From the NCBI GenBank assembly GCA_016785225.1, contig JAFBJZ010000888.1:5336501-5400500 (forward strand): a DNA stretch of 64,000 nucleotides. The letters are read 5' to 3'. A program made the position numbers and the translations under genes. The notes beneath the pieces were generated by a model. It did not search any database. It had not been told where the DNA came from and worked only from the letters and a program-made list of their open reading frames with translations. Below are positions 11,660 through 26,900 of the stretch, in pieces. The stretch is from Psettodes erumei. Its lineage: Eukaryota > Chordata > Actinopteri > Pleuronectiformes > Psettodidae. The stretch's first letter is position 1, and every line of letters begins with the position of its first letter.

Positions 11660-14600
11660 TTATATCAATGTATTAATGTTTTATTCTAATTACAATAAAC
11701 AGAATATATCAGTCCCTTATTTGTACAAAAATACCTGAAAAGGTTACAATTAAGATTTATAAGCCATTCAACTATTTACAGATTGAAGCAAAGCACATTG
11801 TGAATACAGGAGCTCTCTCTTACAAAAAAGAGATAAGTTACTGTTTTCTTTTTTGCATTCCCTGAAATACATAATATTTTATATTTATATATATATAGAT
11901 ATATCTTTTACTTTACTTATTTGTACAGCCATGGTATCTTGCATTGTGACAATGTTATGAATAATGCACAAGAGCCAAGATGATAATCAATCAATCCATC
12001 TTTGCAGGATTGGGGCTGATTCACTTTTAAATTCAAGAAGTAAATTGAAACTGCAGCTGAAAATATGAGCATCCATTCTCACGTTTGCTATAATCTTTTA
12101 AGAGTGCCATTTTCTGTTGTTGAATTGTATTAATTGAGCAATTACTTAAAATTGAAAGGTTTTTGAGTGTGAACGGTCCCTCTGAAGTGTAACTTTGTCT
12201 GTCATTTGATCTGGTTAATGCAGAGGAAGAGGAGCCAACAGAGGCACAATCTGTAGTTACCTGGCTACCAAAACAGACACTGGTCTACACTATTTTAATT
12301 ACTCATTTTCAGTGTGTCCTTGATAAATTCAATTGGATACAGCATAACATAATGAAATTGATTAGATTTGATTACAATTTCTTATGAATTACTAAAATTG
12401 ATGGCATGAAAAAAAAAGTTGAGGTTGTTTTATGAATTGTTCAGCGGTCATTCAAATAGCTAACATTATTTGGTGGGACTTTAAATCAGCTCAGGTAGCC
12501 AGGCAAGTATTTAGGCTATTTTATAAACATCTCAAACAATAATATTATAAACACTGTTAAACTAAATGTACTCATTAAATAGTACTGGATCTACTCAAAT
12601 TTGCTGCAAGGATATTTTCAAGTAATCACAGCTAGCAGATGGGTGGTGCACATAATGGAGAAAAGTTAACAACTCCCAGCTTAATGAAACTAAAATATTC
12701 ACCAGTCATCATCATCCTGTACATAGAAATCCTAAAGATCTGATGGACCAGTAGTTTTTAACATGCTCCAAGACAACCCTGAGCAACCCAGTTACATTCA
12801 TCTCTGTTATGTGTAAAAATGTGGATTTTCAAATCCCCTGATTTACCCGTCAATGTGTACACTAATTAACATTAATTTCTGCCCTTTGCATTTAGTGTAC
12901 ACAAGATCCTGTGTACCCCTATTAGGCAAACACCTAACACCACATTACAAGGCTACCTGACCTGTCCCACACGTTGACATCTGTTACCGTTCACGTCAGT
13001 CATAATGAATTCTGGGAATATGAAAATGAGAGCAAAGTGTTTAGACTGAATCTGAATCTCAGGGGACGTAAATTAGTTCTTAGAAATCACAGAATCACAG
13101 AAACATCAACATTTAAGTGAGGCCTTAACTTAAGGTAACTTAAAATGACTTTCGGCAAGTACAAAAATAATTTATCTTTTGTTATAATCCAGATTACTTC
13201 AAATATAAACATGTCAGATATGACAGACTCCCTCCAAAATTAACTTAAGAGCCATATTCATCTAAACAATGAAGATCTACCTACTAATATCTTAATTCTG
13301 ATATCTTGATGTGTTTTAACCCATCTAACAGTGCTGCTCTGATATGGTTTGGTTATGGTATTGTTAGTTCCCTGTTCCCTGTTCTTTGCAGCTTTAAGGG
13401 TATAAGTTAATGTAGAGGATATTGTGACAATACCTTATAAAATGTGTGTGTGTGTGTGTGTGTGTGTGGTGGTTGGGTATACATTTCTTCAATTACATCT
13501 AATATAAGATTTTAAAGATTTTCACTGAAAAGGCTTAACTTGTAAGTAAAGGGTTTTTTCTACTTCTAAATTTCTACAATTCTTTCTTCATGGAGAGGCA
13601 TTTAAACAGTGAAGTATGAGCATGTTCAGTCTTACATGACTCAGTTTCCCAAAACATTTGTGGCTTCATTACTTTAATTTGTGTGTAGTTTAGGTCACCA
13701 CAAGACAGTGATGATAAGAAAACTTGAAGCTTTTTGACATAAAATGGTTGGAATTCTTAAGAGAAGATATTTTTATAGATCATGGAGAAAAACTATGTTA
13801 ATTAAAAGGGGTATGAAAACTACTGCTTTGGGACACTCGAGATTTTTTTGTTGTTGTTTTCAATACCTCAACATTCCACCTGTTATCTATTGGAATGACA
13901 ATGTTAACACTATGGATGCTGTAAAACATCACTTCATAACAAGCAATGATGATGATAAACTTATTTTTGAATAATCAAAACTAAAATAAAAAAACATGAA
14001 GGATGCTATGCCATTACAATAATAATTATTATTATAATAAATCATACTGGTCAATCATTTCATAGTAATGACAAAAGAAAACAATATAGAACAGCGCTGA
14101 GAAAAAGAAATCTAAAATTTTCAAGTAATCAGTCACATCCAGATAAATAAATACATTTTGCTGCAACAATACTTTACAAAATGATTGAGTCATTGCATCT
14201 TAGATGGTGACCACGCAAAGTGTCAATATAGTGCGGCTTTTCTGCATCTCAGATGTTCGTTATACTTTAAAACAACCTGCAGGTAAATAAAAGATGGTTA
14301 TTGATGTTGGTAAGTACAAAGAGATTTCAAATAATCTGCTGGCTAATGGCCTACACAGAGCCACCAACACCATGTGGGCTAATAAAAATTGTTCGGGTGT
14401 TATTGAAATTTTTGAGTGAAATTTTATGTAAATAAATGACAACATGGCCAGGCTTACTTTAAATATAAAAAGAAATCCAAACAAGAATGTCCATTATTAT
14501 CCTATGCCTTCCAAAAAACTGAGATGGCAAGGTTTGCCCTTTGTGTTTTATCCATTTAGTTCCATTCTTCAATGAGCAATCAGTGCCACAAACAAACAAA

Positions 14601-17600
14601 GAAAACATATCTGTTCAAAATGAAATTGGATCCAAGTTATCTGGAGACAGCCTGCTTTTTTCCCTCTCTAGTTTAATACAGGAGCTCTGTTTGGACAAAG
14701 CACAAAGGGAAATCCATTAAAATATTTTGGAGGGGTTTAACTGGCTTCTTAATTCATTTGCGCAGAAATGACACCCTCTGGGACAAAAGTTAGGCTTATC
14801 CTGTGTTCTCAAACTAATTTGGTAAGAGCTGTATGCCCTCTGTTCTCAGTCTGATTACTCTCATTACTGTCATTCAAAAACATAGCCTATACTAGGGGCA
14901 AGTTAGTAAATTCAAATGAAGTTGTCCCTTCGTATGACCTTACTGTCTAGGTTCAAATAAAATGGGCCATGTAGGATTTGTGCAGCCTGAAGTCAGAGTT
15001 CTAAAATTTCAACCAAGGATTTTCAATTTGTCAAGCAGTAGGCTAAAGAAAATGTATTGAGAGCAGGTGGGGTGGGTAGAGAGAGGAAAGAGAAGCAGAG
15101 TGAGAGGCAGCTATCATTTGTTTTCAACATTCTGACATGGGAAAATTTTCTTTCCTTACACATTTTTTCCACACTGTAGCAGCAGTTAACTTTTTGTCGA
15201 TAGTCCATCTGAATTCCTAAAGAGGTGGTGTGCAGTAGGCAATAGGTGTATATGTGACACTGTTCACAGGCAGAGAAAGGTTGCACAACGTGGAATGTAA
15301 TGCACAGAGTCTACTATCAGTGTGGGGTCAGAGCACACTTAACCATGATCCCAGCCATATTTATGGCTGACATCATCCCACTGCCTTCCAGCAGGTAGGA
15401 GCTGATCGCTTGAACATATGTGACAACAAGGACAGATGTTGTGGTTATGTTTGGCAAACAGTGATACAGTTTGGGTTACCATTGATTTGCTGACAGTTAA
15501 ATGGGTGTAACCCCTGAAGGAAGTGCTAGTGGTTATCCTTCCCTGTGCTGTGGCAAGGAGAATCACACACATGAAAAGGGATGTTCTCCAATGTCCCACA
15601 TTGTCTTATGCAACAGGTAGCTCTTGGTATGCATTTACCTGCGGTGAAAGACTGCCTACCTGGTAACAGTTCTTCTAGCGTTTACTTATTATTTTACCTT
15701 GAATGACACTATGGTTTGAGTCATGCTTATTCGTTTATGATGGAGTTTCCTGGTAAATACTTTTGGGAGCTTGCACTAGAATAACAAGTACAAACCAACC
15801 GTATTGTGGCTTAGGTAAATAATGAGCTTTAAACAAAATTATTAATACATAAATGCAGTGAATGTATCAATAAGAAAAGACACCCTGTGTTATCAGAGAT
15901 GAGCAAATGAATTACAGAAAGGGTGGGCAATGCAGACTTTGCCCAATACTAAAACAAAAAAACCCAACTTGTTTCCAACAGTTCCAGAGTTTTCTTTAGC
16001 CTTTCTCTTTCCCCCCGGGTAGTTTGACTGGACAAATGTCTGATGTCTCTGATCCTCCAATGGACTTTACAGCGACACCCTTTCTGGTGCCAAATCTCAT
16101 CCATGTTGAATTTGTACATGTCCTTGCATGCCTATGACACTAGGGGGTGGTGGCAACATCTCACGGTTAAGAGACGCAAAAGCAGAGAGGTCATGCACTG
16201 TCAAAGGCCATTCCCAGTTCATTGAGTGCAAAAAAAAAAATCAACTCTCCATCTACAGTATATTCTTTGAGGACGTGTGATGAAAAGGTTGAACGGGACT
16301 ACTGTTTGTTCTCAGAGAGCAGTGTGGTCCAAATGAAAGCTTGAGTTGTGCTGCTGATTGTCCAGTTGAAGGGAAATACAGTTGACACTTGAACTGTGAG
16401 ATCAAACCTTGAAGGATTTTGGGTCCAAGCTTATTGATGACTGTGGATAGCAAGTTTGTGGAAGATTTTGCAACAGTACTGACACAAATGGCAGTGTTCA
16501 TTTCCTTTACGTTCTCTCTTCTTCTTGACTGAGGAACCTTGTGAGCAAGTTGTGCATCTGAGTCCTCAAACATCTATGCAAACTAAAAGAAATCCAACAA
16601 GTCAGCAGTCTCTGGCAGACTCACGAAAATATAAAACGACGACAACATTAGTCAATTCACTAGCTTCTTATAAAGACAAAAACAAAAGAACCACCCAACA
16701 GATGGATTCTTTTTGTTTTGTTTGTTTTAGGCAGAGTCAGGTCAAGTGATGGGGGGGTCATGGGGTCAGATGATCCGAAGATGTCATAAGGCCACGACGG
16801 TGCATGGGTGTTTGAGTTTACAAGGCAGCACTCCTCTGTTGAGCTGGTAGAACTCCACTAGTTGAATCAGGTCAGTGAATTTGGTGGCGCCGTCGTCAAG
16901 GCTGAAGAAGATTTGGCCGTCCTCTTCACACTAGCAGTGTCAAAGATTCCAAATGAGAGGGAGCAGGGACACATCACGTGGCAAGAGAGAAGAAAGGACA
17001 AGGTGAAAAAGAGACTCTTATTCTCAAAGACCGTCAACAATGGTTTTACATGTTAGGGCTTTGTAGCAATGAATCACAAAGGGAGTACAGCAGCCATTTG
17101 CCAAAAATCCTTTTTCATCAACACAACAGTCAGTGCCAAGGCTGCTTTTATTGTCTCCCACAAACAGAAAAAAAGATCTTGGATAAAAAAAAGCCACATT
17201 GAAAACAGGCATATTACAAAAGTGACACAAATGTATTTCTAAACATTAGAGACCATCATGTGATGAGCTCACATCAGCCTCAACATCCATCAACATGTTG
17301 ACATTCTGACTCATGAGTACTCTGTAGTTATTAGCGCCTTATTCCACGTGTACTCAGTGCTCATGGGTCAGACAATACCCATCCTTGAACTCAACCTTCA
17401 TTTTGATCTGAACTACACACATTTTCACACACACCTGACTGTATCATGCATGATTGCAACAGTATCACTGTGTAAAAATCTGTCAGACAGATTTACACCT
17501 GCCCCCCACACACATGCACACAAAAGGTGAAAAGAAGTACCAGGCCCATTGCTGCGGCTGGTACTTTTTAAACACCAGCAAATACATACCGGTAGTATCT

Positions 17601-20600
17601 GGAAATGTTTGATTTTCTGGTGATGGCACAACGTGAGCACAAACGCCTTGGGGTTACTCTGACTGACTCTCAGCAGAAACAATCTATGCAACAAAAGAAA
17701 GGAAGACACTTCACTGCAGTGAGGACAAAACTTTAAATATGCAGGAAAACTGCATGTGGAGAACTGTTCAAGCTTACTTACCCATCTACTTGTCCCTGCT
17801 GGTGGACAATGCGATGGGACTCTTCTCTGGATATCCTGCCATGGAACCACAGCTGAGCTATATGGATAACTGCAGAAAAAAATACATTTTTAATTACTCT
17901 TTAAAATTTTTAAATATCATTTTAACTGAAAAAAGATAAATCAACTATATTTTTGAAGTGTCTTTGCATTTACCTGAGCTTAGTGAGGAGTGGTGAAGTG
18001 GACTGTGGGAGCCTAATATGTTCATTCGTTGACTCCTCTTCTGAGAGATATGCCACACAGAGACAGTAAAACAGGGATTATTTGACGATTATGGTACAGT
18101 GTATGAAATTTCAGAAAGGACATTTGTTTTTTGTTATTATTTTCACAGCTCAAAATGACTGAAAAATCACTCACATTCATACAGAGGCTCTGTATGAATA
18201 TTTGAGCAAATGAAATAGTGCAATCTGCAGAGATCTTCTGAGGTCTGCTCCCAGCATTGTTAACATAAAAAACTGAAGTCGTGTCTCACCCTCCATGCAT
18301 GTCCCTCCTCCATGGCAGCACTCTGAGCTTCCACAGGGTTGTCAATCACCCTGCCTATCCTCCCTGAGAAATCCATTGCCACGAGGGAGTTCTCCGACAC
18401 ACTCCGCTAGGGGGTGACAAAGATACATGAAGTGGATACAAAAGCAGACTGTACATACAGCAAAAGCAGCAACACAAGTGCCAAGGAGGAACTACATGTA
18501 AGTGCAGTGGCTAAGGTAAGCATTTTTCGGAAAGCCACTTTCCTAAACTTGTCCTTTGCAGATCTTAGAGTGTTTTAAAGCAATGTTGTTGCATTGAAAT
18601 AGAAAGAGCAGTGGTCTCAGTTTTAAGGTGCTTTTACTGAATTTCAGATCAAGAGGGAAACTTACCACAGGTGCTGAGAAGTGTGAAATTAAGGTTTTCC
18701 TTTGTTGAGGAATCTTGTAATTCTGGTACAATACAATCCCGTACTATAAAGAAAGGGGAGAACAACTGGCATTATAAAAATCCCTAATAAGCACATTGTA
18801 AACAGTTTGATGTTTGCTGTTAGTCTACCAGATGGGGTCAGAAATATTTTTGAGACTGCCATGGTATTACCTTAAAGAGTCGGAAGGCAGTCATCCAGCA
18901 GGTCCTGCCCTGTTCATCCTCAGCACATAGCATCCTCAAGTCCTTCAACTCCCCTCGACCTTTATTGGGCTGCAAATGAACATTCATCAGACCAGAGATA
19001 ATAAATAAGTCATTACATGATATGGCATAATTTTCACCACCATCATTATCACCTTAATGACTGATAGTAAATGAAACTAAGAATAATGAGAAAGAAATAA
19101 AAGGAAATATAAGGTAAAACCACCATTTACTATATTAAACACTGCAGTAAATCAGCAAGAAACCAGGGCCTCCACACTTGTATAATTATAGCAAATGCAT
19201 ACTGACGCCCTTTTCTCATGAGACAGGGAGCTGCACAGAATGTCAATCATTACTCAGCTCATGGTGTTTCATCAGAAATCAGTTTCATCTTGCCTCTTTG
19301 ATCTGAGACTCACCTTGATACAGAACCCAAAGTCTGTGGGGGCACCATGCTGCTTTTTGCCTGTGATGACAGTGAAGATGTTGCTGTCTTCTAGGTCTGC
19401 TAGTAGCTGTAGATGTCTGGGCTCCTGCAGACAGAAATAATTAATACGTCAGAACATCACAGACACACACAGCCTGGAGGTACACTGACAGACATGCATA
19501 CAGAGAGACCACCATCGTTAACAAGCGGTTTCTTTGAAGGCAATTACTTTACAAGGCAATTATTACAATCACTAAAAAAAATATAGTATTCATCTGAATT
19601 CTTCAGTGTCGTTTTACAATGACTGAAATTACAAAACAAACAACTGAGTTGCTATTACCTTTGAGGTTCCTTTTGTGGAACAGTAAAGTCCTGAGCGTCG
19701 CAGGAACATGTAAACTTTCTTCCATGACTTCCTACCCACCTCCTTCACATACAGATACCCCTGGATCTCTGGACAGCTACTGGTTGCTAGGAAGTTCTGA
19801 AAGAGAGAGCAAGAAAGACCTGAAGCTGGAGACCAGGGGAACATCTTTGTGTTAATTTGTTCACTCTATCAGTGTTCTCTCTCAAGGACTCTCTGTCACA
19901 AGAGGGTGATACTGGATCACATCTGAAAGCCCTTGAGGTCTCTGTCACTGACAGTTGCTTTTTGTCAGAAAACAAGAGCATATGTATGTGTATGAACACA
20001 TGAGTGTCATCCGGGCTTCTGACTGACAGCTGATGACTGAGATGTTCAACAGCTTGTATTCTTACACAGCATAGCAGTGCCAGCAATAACACATTGTGCT
20101 GTTGTCTGAAAAAACAAAGCATATAGAGTGTAAGAGAGGGCTGACAGGTTCCCTGCACTGCCATGTGTATGTACATACACACAGATAAGTATGCATGGTA
20201 CATAAATTGTGTATTTATGTTTTAAGCTGGGCCTGTAATGAAATTCTAAAGACATTTTTCCATTCTATTTCAAAGGACCGGAAAAAAAATAAAACAAAGC
20301 GTGTTAGGCAATGTGGCTGCCAAGACAGATACAGTACATACACTGAATTAGTATACAGTGCATTCCTATTCTTAAAGCCTATATTGCCTGGTGGGCATCT
20401 GAAGGATTTGGAATTCACGTTTTTTTAATGCTTCACAAAAATATCACATCATAAAGTGACAGGTTAAGTTATTAGAGCTGAATTGGAACCTGTGGCTGGA
20501 GCTTGGAAGGTAAACTGTTCCAGAGAACTCTTCAATATTTAAAGCTCATGTTCCCCAGTGTTTTGGAAACAGTCTAAAATGGGCCTTCTGCGTAAGTATT

Positions 20601-23600
20601 TTCCGGTATTCGTGGAGCGAACGTACACGTGCACATTCAAACAGCTTTCTGTCGGAGGCGTGACACCTTACCGCTTTGCGTTGACATATGGTTCTTGCAC
20701 AATGGTTAATATTGCCAACTGGTTAAGTTCAGGTCACAAAACATGCCGGTTTGGACAGCACTCTAACCGAGTGCAAAGATCTTGTGTTTAGAATAAGTAA
20801 AACACTGGGTATTCCTGTCACAACTCTGGCTCCCCCAGTCCCCATTCATTTATTGACTTCTCTACATAGAGCATAACAGAGCAAAAGGTCTCAGTGATAG
20901 GCAGGGGAGTTAAAAGCTTTCTGTGAGTGGCAAGGATGAAGGGATGGATTCCACTTGTGGTTCAGTCTCTGACAGCTCCATTACATGATACAGGAGAGAG
21001 CCAGACTGCATGCAAACCCTTTATCCATTAAGACCAAAGCTCATCAAAATCCCAAGAATCTTTTTGTCTGGTCTTCTCTTGGACTTTTTCTTCTTGGAAT
21101 GCTTTGAGAAATCACTACATGGCCTGTGAGATGGCCTGTGAGGCAGATAAGTAGCGTGACACGCGTGTGAATGTGCACTGTGCAAACAAACAGTAGGCAG
21201 GTGAAGAACTGCACGTTCTATTTCTGACTGCCTAATTCCATCCATCACAAGTGTCGGATCTGTGGTGCGTGTGCCGAGACAGTCATGTGTCAACAGGGGA
21301 TAAACAGTAGTTATTACTGCAGGCTCTGACGAGACACACTGTCTAAGGGTCAGAGGTGAGGTATGTCTACTTGATTGTACAGTATGTAGCGGGTGCTGAC
21401 TCCGAGTTAAACTAAGCTGCATGCGTGTCAGGGTGAGGCGAGAGAATGAGAGATAGACAAACGCGTGTCTGTGTGCGCGCTGCTTACCTGAAGGAGCTGA
21501 GACGGTGGGATCGTACGATTGGTTTCCTGGCACCATGCAACCATGTGCTCCGGGAAAAATGTCTGGTGGAGAAAGGTGGAGCGAGACGGAGGTAGGCAGA
21601 CAGAGAAACAGACAGACAGAGAATATCAGTCACTGTGACAATAATTATAGGGTAGGAATTTGTGACAGAAAAAGAAACGTCATGCATATCTCATTACTAT
21701 AGTCAGCTGTCATACTGTTTCTCAGGAACACAAAACACAGCAAGACTTTCTGTCAAGGAACATGCCTTTTATTTTATCTCTGAGGCAAGCTGTCACTCTT
21801 TTGAGTAAATAAATACTTTTACAACAGTGAAATGTTCTTAAAAATCTCTTTTCATTTGCCTGTGTCCACTAAATGCTGGAAAGAGTGTTTGTAATAAAGC
21901 TATCATTTTAGCCTTCCTATCTCCCAACAGTTTGCTTCAAATGTGGTTTTTTTTTTTGGTTTTTTTTTTACAGGCTATAGTAAAATATGTTAACAAGAGG
22001 ACATCAAGAATGACACGGCATGTTACAAAATGGCTGAGAGAAGGCACTTACCAGGGGGTTTCTGAAGAATTCATATTTGGCATAGTTCTTCCTGAAGAGG
22101 AATCTACTGTCGCTGTTCATAGAGGCCTGGACCTGGACCACCAGCTCATGGTCTTCTAGACAGCGCTCTGAAGCCAGACAGCAGGAGAGAAGAACAAGAA
22201 CATTGTTTATTCATCATTTCAACTGCTTCATCATTTTCCTACAACTGCCCTAGAACTACAGCTGGGCTAATATTAAATATTATGATACTAAATCTTTCAT
22301 TAATGTAGCATTTTGTGTCAAACTTGTGAAAAGTAATATGAATAGATAAACAAAGTTGTATTTAATATTACTGTCACAATATTTCTTTTACTGTGTACCA
22401 TGCAAATCATCATTTTAGTTGAAGATCTGTTATCACCTTTTCTCATAAGCCTCATAAGTTGGAGACATATGTGAGAATGCAAGAAAAGGTGCCCTCACTT
22501 CCAGTACTTTGGCATATTTTTAAGCACTACTAATCTTCTAAATTTGATTAAAAGATGTGTTTCTTGATAAAGTTAACACATAATATAAGGTAATGCTTAA
22601 TTCAACATACAAAAGTGGCTAATTGGACTTAGCTGCTCTAAAATTATCCTGGGTTTTATTTGACCTGCTCAGTGGCCTGAAGAGATTTTTAAAATTGCAG
22701 ACTGGTTTCAATGGTTTACGCTCACCAAACCATCTGTGACGGATGATGAGACCGAGGCCTTTCTCTTTTAATGTGAATAATAGAGGACGTGATTCAGCTC
22801 AGAATGTGCCCTTGAATAAATGTGGTCAGAGGTCCCAGTGATTTATATTATCTGACTGTGGGTTTCCGGACATGACTCAGTCAGCTCCAACGGCCTTACA
22901 AGTTTTTTCTCTGCAATGCTTTCAATACAAGTCATCATTTCTTTTCCCAATAGATGTAATTGAATTTTGCAACTTCACTAACTTTCACAATAACCAGTAT
23001 GATCTGATACCCCTCTTTGATGTGAAAAAGGAGTTCTGCGCTGGCTGCACAGCTCTATCTCACATCATTATCTCATTTCATGTGTCCCCTCATTCTTCTT
23101 CTATATCCCCTCTGTCACAATCTCTTTCACACTGTCACGACTCTTCTTTTTCTTCCTGTCGCCTGTCTGATGAGTCACTCATGTTCCTGACTGTGACTCA
23201 CCCTGGCAACACCACTTCACTGTCCCAGAGTTGTTAACCTTTTTGAGCTGACAAGCAGAGGTCAATGTCACTTATCTCAAAGGACTGTTTCATCCTATTC
23301 TGAAGCGTACCAAGAGTGGGCAGTGATGTACGGGAATAGGCCCCTCTAATTCAAACACACTATTGTTCGGGTCTCTGAAGCTGCTATTCTCGGCTGCCAC
23401 CCAACCACATGTGCACACATTAAGTATCACGGCACATGTGTAGTGCAGACTCACAGTCTTTGCACACACAGAAGCATATACACATGCAAGCAGGAATATC
23501 ACATACTGCCTCATCTCATATCACAAAAGGAAAAAAAAGGCCAAAATGGGTTTTCAGTATTTAAACTTTGTTTCAATTGACTAAACATGCTTCTTGTTTT

Positions 23601-23914
23601 CGGTGCGTCATTTAACATATACAGAGGACTATAAAAAAGGCGAATCTTAATTAAGTAGTATTAAGTAATTTAAACACAATTACAATTTACTGAAAACAAT
23701 TTAGGACAACAACAACAATTATAGTAAAAGATCCAGCTATCAGGAAACTAACAGGGCATCAAACAAGCCAAATCATTGGTTGAAATACCTAAATCACTGT
23801 AATAAATTCAGCAATTCACTGAACATGGGGGATACAAAATACCACTACGCAGAATTCAAATGAAAATATCTTCCTCTTTTGGAAGGCCTTTATTATACTT
23901 TGTTGTATGTATGG

Positions 23915-23945
<31 letters not shown>

Positions 23946-26900
23946 CTCTGTAGGGGCACAGGCATAACCCTTCAATTTTAACAATCAGCACGCTGCTGCT
24001 TCATCACATCTCATTTACTGAAACTCCTAAACATAAAACACGATAAGTAGTTATTCCAGACCTGAAAAGAATATGGTTGCAGTACAGGTGTGCCAGAATA
24101 GAAGAAGGGCTATAATAGAATAGAGTCACCCTGAGCCAAAAATGATGTCATTCACAACAAGCTAACCTAACTGTGTTTGGCAGTATGGTGTTGGCAGCTC
24201 TGATGAGAAATGTAATCAGATCATGATGGATGGTGAAATATTAGGTTAGAGCTTTGGGACCTGTACTTTGAATAATGCAATATATTTTCTAAAGGTTTCC
24301 TCATGTGACAGCATAACAGCCTGTGTGTGGACATAACTGTAAACAAAATACTACACCGACACAGTTGAAGCTGCAAGAATGAAGTGTTTTTACACATGTT
24401 TTTCACCCTCTCTCTCTCCACGTTTCACTACCAGGCGCACTGCTCTATATAAAACTACACCCCCTTCTCTCTCACACATCTGTTAAACTGTACAGACATG
24501 AGCACAGAGCACAGGCTCAACTTGTCTTCCATAAGTGCTTTATAATCGCCCTCTCCTCAGGGGGAGGTTGGGTTTTCTAACGTTCAGCCGGCCACAGCTT
24601 TCCAAGCATACTCTTTCGGTGCCAAGTCTAACACAAAATCACCCGCACAGAAACGCAAAGCTCTCTTTCTTCTTAATGTGGCAACAACTTCAAATTTCCT
24701 TGATTAAAGCAGTATTTTGTGACCATTGTTCTCTACTTTTTAGACGATTTCACAAATGTTCATAGATACAGAAAAATGTATATCTGCAGAGGCAAAACTG
24801 TCATGCTACTAAATTTACCTTTTCTTCAAATACCTCAGGGTTTGACACTAAATCTGTGAAGGATTTGCTTTATTACATGCTCGCTCTCTAACTACTAATG
24901 ACCAGCAAACTAAATCCTTATTGTGTCTTATAAAAACAAATGCTTTACTATGTATTATTCCTCATTTCTGAGAAGGCCCAGCCATCACCATTAAGGCCTT
25001 TTTATACTACATAGGTCCACAGTTGCCTGTCTGGGGCAGTGAACTGAAGACTGAACTAAAGAACCTCTAACATGAAAGATATCCGTTTAACCCTTCTTCA
25101 GCGATCTCTATCATCTCTCTGTCGTGTCATTTATCGTACTGGATCAATAACATTACACTCAGTTACATTGCTAAATTTTCAATTCATAACCTTCAAGTTA
25201 TCTCCCTCTCTCCCTTTAGCTTCCCATCTGCTGTCTTTAACTGTGAGCCCTTAAGGAACAACAGAAATAAACATGACATCATAATATAATCTTCTGCATA
25301 ACAATCTTTCTTCACAGGTATTTCAGGACTTAGAGTAATCTGTGGTGTAACCTGCGGTGTAACTGTACTGGGCCTTTGACCATAGTCAGGATGATTTTAC
25401 ACTGAGACCTGAATCTTGTGACCTTAAATGTGCCTGCCAGAGTTAAAAATATCAGTGATGGATGTTGAGTGCCACATATGATACTCTCTGTTGGTTCACT
25501 ATCTTTTGCATAAACCATGGACTTTTCTCAAAAGCACCAACACCAGATTAAATGGCTTTGTAATGCCAAAGAATCTAAAGATGAAGGCTTCAGGCAGTAA
25601 AATCAATTAATCACTGTGATTGTGGAATTTATGAGATGGGAGCAGAAAAAGAGATTATCTGATGGTTCCCCAGGAGTATTGGTAAGCTTTAATAAGGGCC
25701 CCTGGAAAAGGCTGTCTCCACTTACTGTAAATCTGCTGTTTACTTGAACTTGCCTTTCATTCATTCATGCAATTAGCATCAGCCCTCATGATGATAAGGT
25801 TTATGCTTTTTCATCAGTTTACACTCATAAATATATAATTTAGCAGCAACTGTTCTATCTCTAACACAACTACTTTACATTTAGCTCAGATGTCTTGCAA
25901 GTGCTTTTTCCCCCTCAACCTTTAGTCACCTCTTCTCTTCTGAATTAGAAAATCATTGGCCTGTCAACACTAAAGCAACTCTGACCACATGTGCAATGCA
26001 TATATATTTCCATCACTTTCTGTTCGCACACCAGCTGATTAATACGTTTAACCTATATGTTCTGCAGTGACAAGCTGCTCAGTGTGTGTGCTCAGTGTCT
26101 GCCTGAGTCTTTTGTGAGATGGCCATGCCCCACCTCTTCTGCATAACGCAGTACTGCTACACCAACCTTTCACACAGCTACTGTGCTGTACTTGATCAGA
26201 TCACTGGGCATTATGGCGTTGTTCGTGCATATGCTGCAGAGCATGCACATGCACTCATGCTTGATTATATGCCTGCGTGAGAATATGTGCCTGAACTTTC
26301 TGCACAAGAATGTGGGCACCCATGCATGCATGCATACATGTGAATACACCTGTGTATGTCAGTGACTGTGCTGCATGTCTCTCAGCCCACTCAAAAGTCC
26401 ACGTGTGTGTGGGCAACGAAGCATGAGCATTCGTTCATGTGCGTTTGTGTGTGCTTTTGTGTATAGGTATGTGAACGGTGTTTCCAGCTTGCAGAGTTCT
26501 GCCCCCTACCTAGTCCTAGCAGCTGGTGGTGTTCAACAAGTGCCCAACTGTTGTCATCCACACAATGGCTTTTATAAACCAGGAGCTGGCACAGGTCCCT
26601 GGCTGTCATGTCGGCTGGGATCTCCACCACTTTACCCATACCGTCTTCACTGAAGATCTTCACAATCTGTTAGGAGAAAAGAGATTAACGCTAAGTTTCA
26701 ATGATCAAAGATCAATGTAGTTTGGTAAACTACAGAACAGAGTGTGTCAATAAAGGAGATGGAAAAAAAAAATCACAAGAGGTATTTAACATTTATATTT
26801 CTCCTCAATGTAAGAAATTAAGTAAAACATAGAATTTCTTCACTGCACTTCTTTTCAGTAGCAAAGAAAACATTTACAATGAGGGTTTGATGATAGATTT

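Larger units (their letters stand above)
11660..16783 (-). other. grb10: Probable grb10 3' UTR
   Basis: No gene is recognisable between the grb10 stop and 11660. A minus-strand AATAAA at 11685-11680 is followed by a U/GU-rich stretch (TGTGTTTGTCTT, about 11653-11642), as expected of a poly(A) site near 11660. That would give a 3' UTR of about 5 kb. Shorter forms ending at variant signals are equally possible. The region is AT-rich and includes a (TG)n run at 13443-13468. Confidence 0.4.

Noticed and set aside
17425..17850. 141-codon minus-strand reading frame
   Set aside because: It reads the SH2 core exon in the right frame but crosses introns on both sides; the other part is an exon in the wrong frame.
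21021..21536. 171-codon minus-strand reading frame
   Set aside because: Covers grb10 exon 7 in another frame plus intron; no homology.
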